A DNA stretch of 64,000 nucleotides from Thermoguttaceae bacterium (GCA_017447865.1 JAFSMO010000099.1:33576-97575); one strand, 5' to 3'. Shown: positions 55,371 through 64,000, counted from the first letter of the stretch. A program made the numbers and translations. The notes: a model not told the origin generated them from the letters alone.

Positions 55371-57884
55371 TTAATTGTTTTTATTTTTCCCTGAACGCGC
55401 GTAAATGCCGAAAAATCCCGCACCGAGAAGGAGCAAAACCCACGCCGCCGGTTCCGGGACGTAGTTCGCATCCACGACCTGAACCCCTTCCGGGGTCAGA
55501 ATGAAGCGCATCCACTGGGCCGTTTCCGGGAGCTGGGAAACGTCGTACCGCAGCCTCGCGGTTTCCACGCCCGTCAGTTTCGTGGTGGTTCCCGCAAACT
55601 GGAGAACGTAGTCCAGATTCATGTCCGTCGGATCGAAATCTTCGAGGAAATTCAGGTTGATCGTCGTGCCGGAAACGTCCAGCTCGTCGGAACTCAGCGC
55701 GATCTTGTCGTACTGCGTGGCACTCTTCACGTCCAGACTCACGATCGAGCCGGGGGCAAGCGTGAGCGTGTTCGAAAACGTCAGCGTGCCGAGCGGCTGG
55801 TCGGCGATCGGATTGCAGTTTATGTCCACGACTCCCGTGTAACCGGGGCTCAACATTCCGCCGTCGCTGATCGTCACCGGGAGCGCAAGGGCCGCCGTCC
55901 CCTGCAGTTTGTTTTCGATGAAGAGGGCCGCGACGTCACGGAACCCCACGTTATTGTTCACGGTCAGCACTCCCGTAAGGTGGAAGTTTCCGCGCCAGAA
56001 TTTACTGTTCCCATTAAGGACGATGATGTCGTTCGCCACGTACCGGGTCTGATTATTTGCGCCGGTGGAAATTCCCGTTCCGTTGAAGAAAAGGATCCCC
56101 TGCCCGAAGCGTGGGTCTTTTCCGTCGGTGCTCTTCACCGCGTTGTCCGTGTTCACGTAGTCACCGCTGATGATGAAATTCCCGGTGAACTCCGAGTTGT
56201 TCCCGCGCAGGCCGAACGTGTAGCCGCCGGCGTTCCGGATCGTGCCGTCTCCGGTCAGGTCGCCCATCAGGTAAAGCTCATGCCCGCCGGTAAGATCGAA
56301 TTTCACTTCCCCCGTGACGTTGATCGGGTTGAAAATGTAGTTCGTGCCGCTCGGAGCAGTGGAAATCGTGGCATTCTCCACGTAAATCGTCCCGGTCCCG
56401 AAGCGCTGGTCGGCCTTTTTGTCGCCAACGGTCGAGGCGCTCGAACTTTTGTTGTTCGTCACGACTTTTCCGCCCTTGATGTACCAGTCGCCGGTGTAGG
56501 CCGAGCCGTCGCCGTTGAGCGTCAGCGTGCCCGCGTCGGTTTTGTAAACGTCCGCGTTGCCGGTCAGCGCGCCGGTCAGAATGAGCGTTTGGCCGGATTC
56601 CGTGAGGAAGGGCTGGAATTGCGTCGGGTCAAAACCCTCGCCCACTTTATTCAGCTTGATGTTATTGTGTACGTAGGTCGTGGCCGCGGCGGCTTTCAGC
56701 GCCCCGTAAGCGGTCCCCGAAGCGGCGATCGTGATCTGGCCCTGCCCCAGACGGGAGTCGCCGCCGTTCACTTTCTCCGCCGATTCATTATCCGTGGTGA
56801 CCGTCCGGCCGGTGATGTTAATGGCGCCGGTAAATGCCGAGTTGTCGCCGCGGAAGTTGATCGTCGCGGTGGAGGTCGTATTCAGGTTCAGCGCGCCGCC
56901 GCCCGTGAGATCGCCGGTGAACGTCGTGGTCGTTCCGCCCTTTATGAGGTTGGTGCCGCCGGAGATCTTCATGTCGTTCCAGACGTAAGCGTTCGTCTTG
57001 GTCGTAGCCAAACCGCCGCTGGTGATCTCGATCTGGCCGGAGCCGAAGGAGTAGTCGCCGTCGCCGGCCCAGTCGGAGCCTTTCGCCGCGCTGTCGTTGG
57101 TGGTCCAAACCCAGTCGCCGGTGATCTTCCAGTTCCCGGTGTATGCCGAGTTATCGCCGTAGAGGCGCAGGGAGTACGTCACGCTTTCCGAAAGACTGCC
57201 CGAGCCCGAAATGTTGCCGTAGAGGAACATTTCCGTGGCGTCGGTTGAGGTGAGCTTGCAATCCCCGGAAACGACCAGGTCGTTGCTGATGCGGACCTCG
57301 TACGCCGAGCCGTTGCCCGTCTCGTTGGTGCACGTTTTGAGCGTGCTGGAATCGAGGTAAATTTTTCCGGAGCCGAAAACGGGGTCTGACGTCTGCTTCC
57401 CCTGGTTCGTCCGGTTGTTCGTTGAAAGGGTGGAACCGCCCGAAACGTACCAGTCGCCGGTGAGGGAGTTCCCCGCGTCGCGGTCCAGATTCAGCGTTCC
57501 GCCGCCGGAAACCGTCACGTCGCCGGCGCTTGAAAGTTTGGACTTAATGGTGGCGCTCGTGCCGGAAGTCACCTGAATGGCGGCTTTTTCCGTCCCGTTA
57601 TTCAAGGTGATCGTGGAACCGGTGAAAGTCCAGTCTGAAGCCGTGGCCGTGCCGGTTTTCAGCGTTCCGAGTATGACGTCCGAATCAAGCGTGACGGTTC
57701 CCGCTGCGGTCAGGCCGTCGGACGTAAAATCCGCGACGGCTCCCTCGGCATTGGGGACGTTACCGTTCTGCCAGTTCCCGGTCCCGGTCCAGATTCCATC
57801 TCCCGACGTCTGCCAGACTGCCGCGGGAGCAGTGGAAACGCCCGCGAAAAGGGCCAAAACCAGGAGTAACGATTTGAGTTTCAT
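55371..57884 (-). CDS. PEP-CTERM autotransporter-type repeat protein 1
   Basis: 837 residues with a signal peptide (residues 1-22). The body is Ser/Thr/Gly/Asn-rich beta-helix-like repeats (NDLVVSGDCKLTSTDA, GDNSAYTGNWKITGDWVW), starting with GDGIWTGTGNWQNGNVPNAEG. A conserved block YDVSQLPETAQWMRFILTP-like precedes the C-terminal PEP-CTERM tripartite signal (VPEPAAWVLLLLGAG, then ARSGKNKNN). This signal directs exosortase processing and is tied to the outer envelope or matrix. No exosortase is in the window. The gene follows a larger paralogue by 50 bp. Confidence 0.88.
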   Translation of the reverse strand: MKLKSLLLVLALFAGVSTAPAAVWQTSGDGIWTGTGNWQNGNVPNAEGAVADFTSDGLTAAGTVTLDSDVILGTLKTGTATASDWTFTGSTITLNNGTEKAAIQVTSGTSATIKSKLSSAGDVTVSGGGTLNLDRDAGNSLTGDWYVSGGSTLSTNNRTNQGKQTSDPVFGSGKIYLDSSTLKTCTNETGNGSAYEVRISNDLVVSGDCKLTSTDATEMFLYGNISGSGSLSESVTYSLRLYGDNSAYTGNWKITGDWVWTTNDSAAKGSDWAGDGDYSFGSGQIEITSGGLATTKTNAYVWNDMKISGGTNLIKGGTTTTFTGDLTGGGALNLNTTSTATINFRGDNSAFTGAINITGRTVTTDNESAEKVNGGDSRLGQGQITIAASGTAYGALKAAAATTYVHNNIKLNKVGEGFDPTQFQPFLTESGQTLILTGALTGNADVYKTDAGTLTLNGDGSAYTGDWYIKGGKVVTNNKSSSASTVGDKKADQRFGTGTIYVENATISTAPSGTNYIFNPINVTGEVKFDLTGGHELYLMGDLTGDGTIRNAGGYTFGLRGNNSEFTGNFIISGDYVNTDNAVKSTDGKDPRFGQGILFFNGTGISTGANNQTRYVANDIIVLNGNSKFWRGNFHLTGVLTVNNNVGFRDVAALFIENKLQGTAALALPVTISDGGMLSPGYTGVVDINCNPIADQPLGTLTFSNTLTLAPGSIVSLDVKSATQYDKIALSSDELDVSGTTINLNFLEDFDPTDMNLDYVLQFAGTTTKLTGVETARLRYDVSQLPETAQWMRFILTPEGVQVVDANYVPEPAAWVLLLLGAGFFGIYARSGKNKNN

Positions 57885-57934
57885 AAAAGTTTCCTAATAT
57901 TATTAAGGTCAAGACCTTAAAAATTCATTTTGTA

Positions 57935-60900
57935 TCATTTGCGGCCTTTTCGTGAACGCGCGAAACCGCCGATCATCCCAGCGCCGAGGAGGAGCAAAAC
58001 CCACGCCGCCGGTTCCGGGACGTAATTCCCATCCACGACCTGAACGCCCTGCGGAGTCAGCATGAAGCGCATCCATTGCGCCGTTTCCGGAAGCTGGGAA
58101 ACGTTGTACCGCAGCGACGCGCCGTCCGTTTTCAGCGTCGTATTCGTGCCGAAAAGGGTCAAAGTGTCTTCCAGCCCGATGTTGGTCGGGTCGAAATCCT
58201 CCGTAAAGTTCAGATTGACCGTCGCCCCCGCAAGGTCGAGCGTCGTGGCGGCCGCGAAAACGATCTGGTCGTAGGAGGTTTTGCTCGCGACGTCGAAATT
58301 CAGGATCGAGCCGTCTTCCACGGTGAGCGTACCGAGATCAGTGATCGTGATCGTACCGATCCCCTTCGTGACTGTGCCGTCAGCGTTCAGCGTGTCGCCG
58401 GGAGAAATCGTCCCGCCGGAGCCGAGCGTCGTGGCGAAGTTGACTGAGCCGTTGCCCATGAGCTCATTCTCGAAGCGAATCGTCGGGACCGTCGAGTTCC
58501 GGGTCAGCGCGCAGTTTTCGAGGGAAACGATGCCGCGGTAAACCTGATTGGTGCCGCGCATGAGGAACGTGGTCGTCGCTATAATATTATTGTCGATGTA
58601 CGTTTTTGCGGAGTCCGTACTGATCCCGCCGTTTTTGATGTAAATGATCCCGGAGCCGAAGCGGGCGTCCGTGCCGTTGTAGTCGTAGTACGTGGTATTC
58701 GTGGTTTTCGTCACGTCATTATTCAGATGCCAATCGCCCGAAAAGCCCGTGTTGTCGCCGGCGATGACGAGTTCGTAGTTCCCCGTATTTCGTGTGATGG
58801 AACCGGAACCGGTCAGTTTGCCGTTGAGACGCAGGCCGGCGTTCACGCCGGAGACCCAGCTCTGCATTTGGATCGTGACGTCGCCAGCCACCTCAATGTC
58901 GTTCTCGAGGGTAATCGGCGAGGCGGTCTGACGGCTCTGGAGCAGCTTCGCGCTGTTCAGAATGAGTTTGGACGTTCCGAAGTTGGCCGGGTCGTAAATT
59001 TTGACCGTCACGCCGGTGAACGAAATGTCGCCGGAAGTCGTGTTGGCGCCGGTCAGCGTGAAGGTGCTCGAATCCATCCCCGCCCCGGTGACTTTGTAGG
59101 GATACGAGCCCGAAAGCTGGCCGGTGAGGGTCAGCGAGCTGCTGGCCGGAATGTTGAACGTCGCGACTTTGCCGTCCAGATTCGTGGCGGCCGTGTTCAG
59201 GTCGAAGAAAATATTATTGTGAATGTAGGCGTTCGTACCGGCAAAAGGCGAAACGATGACGCGCCCCAAGTGGATCTCGCCGGTCCCGAAACGGGAGTCG
59301 CCGCCGTCCTCTTTCGCGGCGTTCGTGTTGTTCGTCGTGACCGTATAAACCGCCGCCAGGTTACCGTTATTGATGTAGGACTGGTGCATGTTCCAGTTGC
59401 CGCTGAAGGCGTGGCCGTCCCCTTGCAGGTTCGTCACGGACGCGATGCTGTACTGGTTCGACTTCATTTCGATGGTCGCGCTCCCCGTCAGCTTACCCTT
59501 GAGCGTGATATTCGAGGAGTTGCCGACCAGGAAGTTGACCGTCGATCTGAGCTCAATATCATTGGAGATCTCGGTCAAAGCGCTGCCGCCGCCCACGATG
59601 CCCGCGGCAGCATTACCGGCCTGAATGATGATTTTCCCAGTGCCGAGCGCACCGTTTTTGGTCGGCTGGACGAAGTCCTGCTTGATGAGCCAGTCGGCGG
59701 AAAGCGTCGAGCTGTTGTCCTGCGCGATGGGCATATTCCAGCCGCCGGTGAAAGTGATCGTGCCCGTGCCGGAGAGCTGGCCGTTCAGCGTCAAGCCCTG
59801 CGAATGAAGCGTCGTGTTCCCGGAAAAAACGATCGGGTTCGAGTAGTTGCGGCGTTTGCCGCCGACGGATTTCAGCGTCGCGCCGTCATTCAAATAAATG
59901 GTTCCGGAGCCGAGACTGCCGGTCGTGGAATCCACCACGTCCTCGAGGATCGCACCCGTTACGGACCAGTTCTGAACGCCGGACGCGTTGGAGACCTGAA
60001 GCGTACCGCCACCATTGACCGCAATGGTTTCGGTGCTTGAGAGTTGGGAACTCAAAGTCACCTTGGAATCTTTTTCAACGGTGATGACCGATTTGGCGCC
60101 CTCGACCCCGGAACTCATCTGGATCGCGCCGCCAGAGACCGTCCAGGCCGTGCTGCCTGAAGTATCGCCGAAAATGAGGCGCCCGACCGTCTGCGTACCG
60201 GAAACGGTCACGGCCGCCGTGGAATTGGGGTCCACGAGACTGAAATCAGCCGTTTCACCCGCCGCGTTGGGGACGGTGCCGCCTGACCAGTTGGCCGCGT
60301 CGGTCCAGTTTCCACCCGCGGCGTTCGTCCAGGCGTTGAGCGAGCTGACGGTGTAATTGCTGTACGTGGAGTTTTGCGCGTCGCTGTAGGAGCGTACGCC
60401 AACCGACGTGCCCGAAAGCTGGTTTGCCGCGGATTTCTTCAGGCGGGTCAAAATCGTTGAAAAGTCCGCGTCGTAGGAAGTCTCCCCGACGAGCCAGGTC
60501 TTATCGCCGACATCTAATGTGGTGAGCCGGTAGTAGAACGCGGTTTTGGAAGGGTCGGTGGTCAAAGAGCCTGAAAGCAGCTGAGTATTCGTTCCATTGT
60601 TGAACTCATAGAGCTCCGTCGAAGCGGTCGTTTGACCCGTGCGTGTGATCCGGTACATGTAAAAAGAGTTGGAATCCGTAACACGCGAAAGGATCATCGG
60701 GTTCATACCGCCTGCCCAGTTCACGTCCACTTTCACAGTGGCGATGGAATTCTTCCACGCCTCATTGCCCGTGGTTACATAGGCCGCCTGGGGGCCAGCC
60801 GTCGCGCGGATGGAATTTCCGGAAATGACTTGCATCCCGTTCAGCGTCCAGTCCGAAAAATCGGTACTCGTATATAAAATCTCCGCGGAGGCAAACGGCG

Positions 60901-60946
60901 CCGCGAGCAAAAGCGCAAGGCACAGGGTGAATACTTTAACTTTCAT
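57935..60946 (-). CDS. PEP-CTERM autotransporter-type repeat protein 2
   Basis: 1003 residues, signal peptide residues 1-21. The N-terminal 190 residues look like a concanavalin/LamG-type domain (TDFSDWTLNGMQVISGNSIR, NSFYMYRITRTGQ). It then has the same GNWTDAANWSGGTVPNAAGE element and repeat-rich body as the next gene. The last 110 residues are almost the same as in that gene (NVSQLPETAQWMRFMLTP) and end in VPEPAAWVLLLLGAG with a basic tail. The exosortase target is inferred from the PEP-CTERM. A consensus promoter lies 44 bp upstream. It probably heads an operon of four genes. Confidence 0.88.
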   Translation of the reverse strand: MKVKVFTLCLALLLAAPFASAEILYTSTDFSDWTLNGMQVISGNSIRATAGPQAAYVTTGNEAWKNSIATVKVDVNWAGGMNPMILSRVTDSNSFYMYRITRTGQTTASTELYEFNNGTNTQLLSGSLTTDPSKTAFYYRLTTLDVGDKTWLVGETSYDADFSTILTRLKKSAANQLSGTSVGVRSYSDAQNSTYSNYTVSSLNAWTNAAGGNWTDAANWSGGTVPNAAGETADFSLVDPNSTAAVTVSGTQTVGRLIFGDTSGSTAWTVSGGAIQMSSGVEGAKSVITVEKDSKVTLSSQLSSTETIAVNGGGTLQVSNASGVQNWSVTGAILEDVVDSTTGSLGSGTIYLNDGATLKSVGGKRRNYSNPIVFSGNTTLHSQGLTLNGQLSGTGTITFTGGWNMPIAQDNSSTLSADWLIKQDFVQPTKNGALGTGKIIIQAGNAAAGIVGGGSALTEISNDIELRSTVNFLVGNSSNITLKGKLTGSATIEMKSNQYSIASVTNLQGDGHAFSGNWNMHQSYINNGNLAAVYTVTTNNTNAAKEDGGDSRFGTGEIHLGRVIVSPFAGTNAYIHNNIFFDLNTAATNLDGKVATFNIPASSSLTLTGQLSGSYPYKVTGAGMDSSTFTLTGANTTSGDISFTGVTVKIYDPANFGTSKLILNSAKLLQSRQTASPITLENDIEVAGDVTIQMQSWVSGVNAGLRLNGKLTGSGSITRNTGNYELVIAGDNTGFSGDWHLNNDVTKTTNTTYYDYNGTDARFGSGIIYIKNGGISTDSAKTYIDNNIIATTTFLMRGTNQVYRGIVSLENCALTRNSTVPTIRFENELMGNGSVNFATTLGSGGTISPGDTLNADGTVTKGIGTITITDLGTLTVEDGSILNFDVASKTSYDQIVFAAATTLDLAGATVNLNFTEDFDPTNIGLEDTLTLFGTNTTLKTDGASLRYNVSQLPETAQWMRFMLTPQGVQVVDGNYVPEPAAWVLLLLGAGMIGGFARSRKGRK

Positions 60947-60989
60947 AAATGTTTCCCTTCGTTTTCTTATTTTAAACTTTCATTCTTTT

Positions 60990-61017
60990 ATTATACGCCG
61001 ATCCTTCCTTTTGTCAA
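60990..61017 (-). promoter_or_regulatory. Consensus sigma70 promoter for the PEP-CTERM operon
   Basis: On the minus strand TTGACA (61012-61017), 16 bp spacer, TATAAT (60990-60995). Both boxes match consensus. It is divergent from the Nramp promoter at 61078-61105. Confidence 0.8.
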
Positions 61018-61077
61018 TAAATTTCCCCTAAAAATCTGAAAATATTTGGAATTTTTGCCGGAAAAGGAAATAAAGTG

Positions 61078-61105
61078 TTGAACTTTTCTGAAATTGAGGT
61101 AAAAT
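61078..61105 (+). promoter_or_regulatory. Sigma70-type promoter for the Nramp-like transporter
   Basis: TTGAAC (61078-61083), 16 bp spacer, TAAAAT (61100-61105), about 97 bp before the ATG at 61202. Confidence 0.6.
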
Positions 61106-61201
61106 AAACGATTGCAGAGTGAAAATGTTTTTACAAAAAAACGTTTGTGTTTCAATATTTCCGGATTCCTTACACTCAATCAATCCCCTCAAGGAGAATT
61201 C

Positions 61202-62833
61202 ATGTCGCAAGATGAAAGTAAAGGTCTTCCCATGACCGCGAAATGGGACCCAGCCAAACTTCAGGCTGAAATCGATTCCCTGAACGAGCTGGACCACAGT
61301 CCATTCTTTAAAAAAGTCGGTGGTTACATCAAACGTTCCGGCCCGGGCCTTCTTCAGAGCGCCATGACGCTCGGCGCCGGGAGCGCCGCGGCGAGCGTCG
61401 TCGCCGGTGCGTCGTTCGGTTATAAACTGCTCTGGGTCCAGCCGCTGGCGATGTTCCTCGGCGTCTGCATGCTTGCCGCGCTGAGCAAGGTCGTGCTCAC
61501 GAAGCAGGAAAAGCCGTACAAAGCGTTCTCCAAAGAGCTGGGCTTCTTCGGTCCGCTGCTCGTTTTCCTCTGGGCCCTCGGAACGATTTCCGCCTCGGTG
61601 ATCTGGCACTTCCCGCAGTACGGGCTGGCCGCCGGCGCAGTGAAAGACCTCGCGATGGCCGCGACGGGGGCGACGGAACTCTCGGTCGAATCCGCGAAGA
61701 TCCTCGCCATCTGCACGGGCGTGGTCATTCTTCTGATCAATATCATCACGGTCTGGAGCTACGGCGGAAGCCGTACCGGAATTAAAATCTACGAAAACTT
61801 CCTCCGCCTGATCATTTTCCTCGTGATCCTCTCCTTCGGCGCGGTCGTCGTCTGCAACTTCGGCCGGATCGACTGGACCGCCATGGGCCGCGGCTTCCTC
61901 GGTCTGGATGCCGGTCCGCTGCTTCACGACGGAAACAATTTGATCCTCGTGCTCGGGATGCTCGGCGCGGCGGTCGGGATCAACATGACGTTCCTCTATC
62001 CGTACTCGCTGCTGGCGAAAGGTTGGGGCCCGCATCACCGCACGCTGGCTAAGTGGGACCTCGGAATGTCGATGTTCATCCCGTTCGTGCTGGTCACGTC
62101 GCTGATCATGGTCGGCATGACGGTCGGCGGTGTGTATGCCGGCGATATGCTGCGCGACGGTCTGAAACCGCTCGAAGCCTCGAAAGTGCTCGTGGACCTC
62201 ATCGGCCCGGCTGGCCGCGTCATTTTTGACCTGGGTCTGATCGGAATGACCTGCGGTGCGATCTCCGCCCACATGGTCGTCTGCGGTTTCACCCTCCCCG
62301 AAATGTGCGGGATCAAGTACACGAAATGGTCGTTCCGCATCTGCGCCCTGCTTCCGGTGGTCGGTGTGGCGGGCGTCATGATCCAGCTTCCGTTCTGGTT
62401 CCCGGTCTTCGCAAGCGCCATTTGCTTCACGATGCTTCCGGTCGCCTACCTGATCTTCCTGATCATGAGCAACAAAAAGTCCTACATCGGCGACGAAGTT
62501 GGCAAAGGCCCGCTCCATGCGCTGTTTAACCTCATCCTCGTCGTGGCTTTGATCATTTCGATCATTGGCGCCGTGATCGCCATCAAGACGAAAGTGATCG
62601 CCCCGATCATGAAGAACATGGCAAAGCCGGCCGTTACGGCGACGGAAGAAGCCGCTCCAGCGGAAGAAGCCGCACCGGTGGAAGAGGCCGCGCCGGCTGA
62701 AGAAACCGCTCCGACGGAAGAAGCTGCACCGGCCGAAGAGGCCGCACCGGTGGAAGAGGCCGCGCCGGTGGAAGAAACCGCACCGGCTGAGGAAGCCGCG
62801 CCTGAAGCGGAAGCTCCGGCTGCTGAAAATTAA
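61202..62833 (+). CDS. Nramp-like membrane transporter with acidic repeat tail
   Basis: 543 residues from the ATG at 61202 (AAGGAG site; the open frame extends upstream but without a site). About eleven membrane helices. GPGLLQSAMTLGAGSAAASV starts the Nramp first helix, but the metal-binding DPGN motif is GAGS (residues about 58-61), and helix 6 (GINMTFLYPYSLLAKGWG) lacks the usual MPHN. Ion specificity is therefore uncertain; related Nramp clades with altered sites carry Mg2+. The last 65 residues are a low-complexity acidic tail of about ten EEAAPxEE units, unusual in this family. It is a single gene, with a divergent PEP-CTERM operon and a strong terminator. Confidence 0.88.
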   Translation: MSQDESKGLPMTAKWDPAKLQAEIDSLNELDHSPFFKKVGGYIKRSGPGLLQSAMTLGAGSAAASVVAGASFGYKLLWVQPLAMFLGVCMLAALSKVVLTKQEKPYKAFSKELGFFGPLLVFLWALGTISASVIWHFPQYGLAAGAVKDLAMAATGATELSVESAKILAICTGVVILLINIITVWSYGGSRTGIKIYENFLRLIIFLVILSFGAVVVCNFGRIDWTAMGRGFLGLDAGPLLHDGNNLILVLGMLGAAVGINMTFLYPYSLLAKGWGPHHRTLAKWDLGMSMFIPFVLVTSLIMVGMTVGGVYAGDMLRDGLKPLEASKVLVDLIGPAGRVIFDLGLIGMTCGAISAHMVVCGFTLPEMCGIKYTKWSFRICALLPVVGVAGVMIQLPFWFPVFASAICFTMLPVAYLIFLIMSNKKSYIGDEVGKGPLHALFNLILVVALIISIIGAVIAIKTKVIAPIMKNMAKPAVTATEEAAPAEEAAPVEEAAPAEETAPTEEAAPAEEAAPVEEAAPVEETAPAEEAAPEAEAPAAEN

Positions 62834-62865
62834 GAAAATCGGATTTGATCCAAAGATCATAAAAG

Positions 62866-62897
62866 CGGGGACGGCATTTTCGTGTCGTCCCCGTTCT
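62866..62897 (+). terminator. Rho-independent terminator after the Nramp-like gene
   Basis: CGGGGACGGCA-TTTTCG-TGTCGTCCCCG hairpin with a G-U pair, followed by TTCTTTTCT. It also lies between convergent genes. Confidence 0.85.
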
Positions 62898-62911
62898 TTT
62901 CTCAAGCAAAA

Positions 62912-63625
62912 TTAAGGCTTTCTCAGCACGATCCTGATGAAATTGAGCCATTTCCCGGCGCCGGCGTTCATCGACTTGCGGTCATTCACCGCGTACTCGT
63001 TTTCGCAGGCGAGCCAGTCGGCCCAAACCTCTTCGTTGCTCTGCATCTCGCTGACTTCGAGCACCTCGGCCGCGCTTTGACTCACCATGCCATGCCAGTA
63101 GGCCGGGTCGTGCATGTAGTCGAGCTGGTCAGGCGTCCACGAAAGGAGCAGCTCGGGCGGGAGGTCCGCGTGACAGTCGTGCATCATCCCCGGGATCGCG
63201 ATGTAGATCAGCCCTCCCGGCTTCACGACGGGGAGGAGATGACGGTCCAGGTATGCCGCGTCCCGCCCGAAGTAATTGTACGAGTCCACGCTCACGACCG
63301 CGTCGAAGGTTTCCGGCCCGAACGGAAGCGCGCAGGCGTCGGCTTTGACCGCCTCGATCTGCGTCGGGGCGAGGCCCATTTCGGCGAAGAATTTCCGGTT
63401 TTCTTCCGGCTCGCTCCACAAATCGGCGGCCACGACGTGGAAACCGTACTCTTTCACGAGGAAAACGGACGTGAGCCCCATCCCGCTCCCGAGGTCCAAA
63501 ACCCGCGCGCCGGCAGGGATCTGGTGGTCCTGAAGCAGTTCTTCGGCCAGTTTCACCGGATTGGGGCCCATGATTTTCGCCCGAAGTTCCGGCGTATCGT
63601 ATTTTTTGCTTTTGGAATAGTCCAT
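62912..63625 (-). CDS. Class I SAM-dependent methyltransferase
   Basis: 237 residues. Motif I is ARVLDLGSGMGLTSVFL, followed by VVAADLWSEPEENRKF, IEAVKADACALPFGPETFDAV and PVVKPGGLIYIAIPGM. These give a Rossmann-like SAM-binding domain of the methyltransferase 11/25 type. The substrate cannot be identified. There is no strong Shine-Dalgarno. The gene stands alone, convergent with the Nramp-like gene across a terminator. Confidence 0.9.
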   Translation of the reverse strand: MDYSKSKKYDTPELRAKIMGPNPVKLAEELLQDHQIPAGARVLDLGSGMGLTSVFLVKEYGFHVVAADLWSEPEENRKFFAEMGLAPTQIEAVKADACALPFGPETFDAVVSVDSYNYFGRDAAYLDRHLLPVVKPGGLIYIAIPGMMHDCHADLPPELLLSWTPDQLDYMHDPAYWHGMVSQSAAEVLEVSEMQSNEEVWADWLACENEYAVNDRKSMNAGAGKWLNFIRIVLRKP

Positions 63626-63743
63626 GGTTCTGTATTCTGATTGAGTTGAGTGTTCATGGTTGACTGAAAATTTACGAGGTCCAAAAGTTTACAGAGGCGA
63701 CATTTTTATTTTACCCGACCCGACAGAAAAGTCAAGTGGGTGC

Positions 63744-63865
63744 TTTTAAAGGCCCCCTCCTCGAGGGGGCTGGCGAGCGAAGCGAGACTGGGGGAGTTAA
63801 AGAATCTGCCGACGGACTCCCCCCGGCCCTGCGGGCCACCCCCCTCGATGAGGGGGGCTTTAAAT
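63744..63865. repeat. Inverted-repeat element with about 30-bp ends
   Basis: Ends TTTAAAGGCCCCCTC and GAGGGGGGCTTTAAA are inverted copies; the interior has GGCGAGCGAAGCGAGAC and a palindromic GGCCCTGCGGGCC. About 120 bp, no coding capacity; similar to MITE-like repeats found in many genomes. Confidence 0.75.
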
Positions 63866-63868
63866 GAA

Positions 63869-63904
63869 AAAAAGCCTTGAAGAAGTATTTCCTCAAGGCT
63901 TTTC
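63869..63904. terminator. Hairpin terminator near the right edge
   Basis: AAAAGCCTTGA / TCAAGGCTTTT inverted repeat with about 12-nt loop and A/T flanks, able to work on both strands. Confidence 0.65.
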
Positions 63905-64000
63905 ATATACAAAAGATGAATTTTTCAATCGGCCTCAACAAGTGGCCTCCATATTTTATTCTTCCAGATGTTCCGGAAGTTCTAATTTCCTTAGAAAGGA
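63905..64000. other. Edge region with two possible partial gene ends
   Basis: On the minus strand a frame ending at a TAA at 63956-63958 would encode a C-terminus LRKLELPEHLEE. On the plus strand an ATG at 63916 opens a frame of 28 codons to the edge (MNFSIGLNKWPPYFILPDV) without a clear ribosome binding site. The two cannot be decided from this window. Confidence 0.3.

Noticed and set aside
61028..62905. 625-codon minus-strand frame opposite the Nramp-like gene
   Set aside because: Antisense shadow; its Arg/Phe-rich start is the complement of the EEAAP repeat tail.
63706..63912. 68-codon minus-strand frame at the right edge
   Set aside because: Lies entirely in an inverted-repeat element and a terminator hairpin; no ribosome site.

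Overview
The window looks like chromosomal DNA of a planctomycete, probably a gut- or sediment-type Pirellulales/Thermoguttaceae-like lineage; that placement is inference. The evidence is an N-terminal LEPR-XLL-type motif (LEARVLLSVTP) on a giant surface protein, two PEP-CTERM proteins, a GYF_2 (DUF4339) membrane protein, a Cys/Gly/Gln-rich secreted protein, Tat-exported propeller and phosphoesterase proteins, a planctomycete-style ThiE-like protein, and lpxB, which implies a lipid A outer membrane. Housekeeping genes are lspA, glyA, ileS, lpxB, asnA, a DksA-type regulator and one tRNA-Gln(CUG). Several promoters fit a sigma70 pattern (TTGaca-16/17-TAtAAT).

Layout. 1-12129 (minus) is one open frame of more than 4,000 codons that runs off the left edge: a repeat-rich extracellular protein with a complete trypsin-like protease domain in its middle. 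12.3-17.3 kb holds a TIGR03032/DUF4915 protein (minus), then a TraB/GumN-like protein, two adjacent RimK-like ATP-grasp ligases, a DksA-type zinc finger protein and lspA (plus). 17.3-22.8 kb holds a Tat-exported phosphoesterase (minus), a GH97 glycosidase and a Gfo/Idh/MocA oxidoreductase. 22.9-33.9 kb holds tRNA-Gln, glyA, a small coiled-coil membrane protein, ileS, a secreted DUF3352-like protein, an NfeD-SPFH pair and a BspA-like LRR protein. 34-45 kb holds a large secreted protein of unknown function, two duplicated secreted SUMF1-domain proteins, a sialidase-like protein, the Cys-rich protein, an orphan OmpR-family regulator and a Tat-exported propeller. 45-53 kb holds a ThiE-like gene bracketed by repeats, lpxB, asnA and a giant CHAT-like protein. 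53-61 kb is a minus-strand run of two PEP-CTERM repeat proteins, a GYF_2 membrane protein and a TIM-barrel isomerase. 61-64 kb holds an Nramp-like transporter and a methyltransferase.

The genes suggest a bacterium that turns over complex glycans (GH97, sialidase-like, oxidoreductase, SUMF1-domain proteins) and invests heavily in large secreted or surface-anchored proteins. No exosortase, polymerase-linked phage module, CRISPR array or transposase is visible.

The most unusual feature is the repeat architecture. At least three small gene segments (24.42-25.15, 36.34-38.59 and 45.23-46.92 kb) are bracketed by inverted copies of short palindromic elements, with no recombinase nearby. One such element supplies the C-terminal tail of LpxB. 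The very long plus-strand frames opposite the giant gene, ileS and the Nramp gene are antisense shadows.
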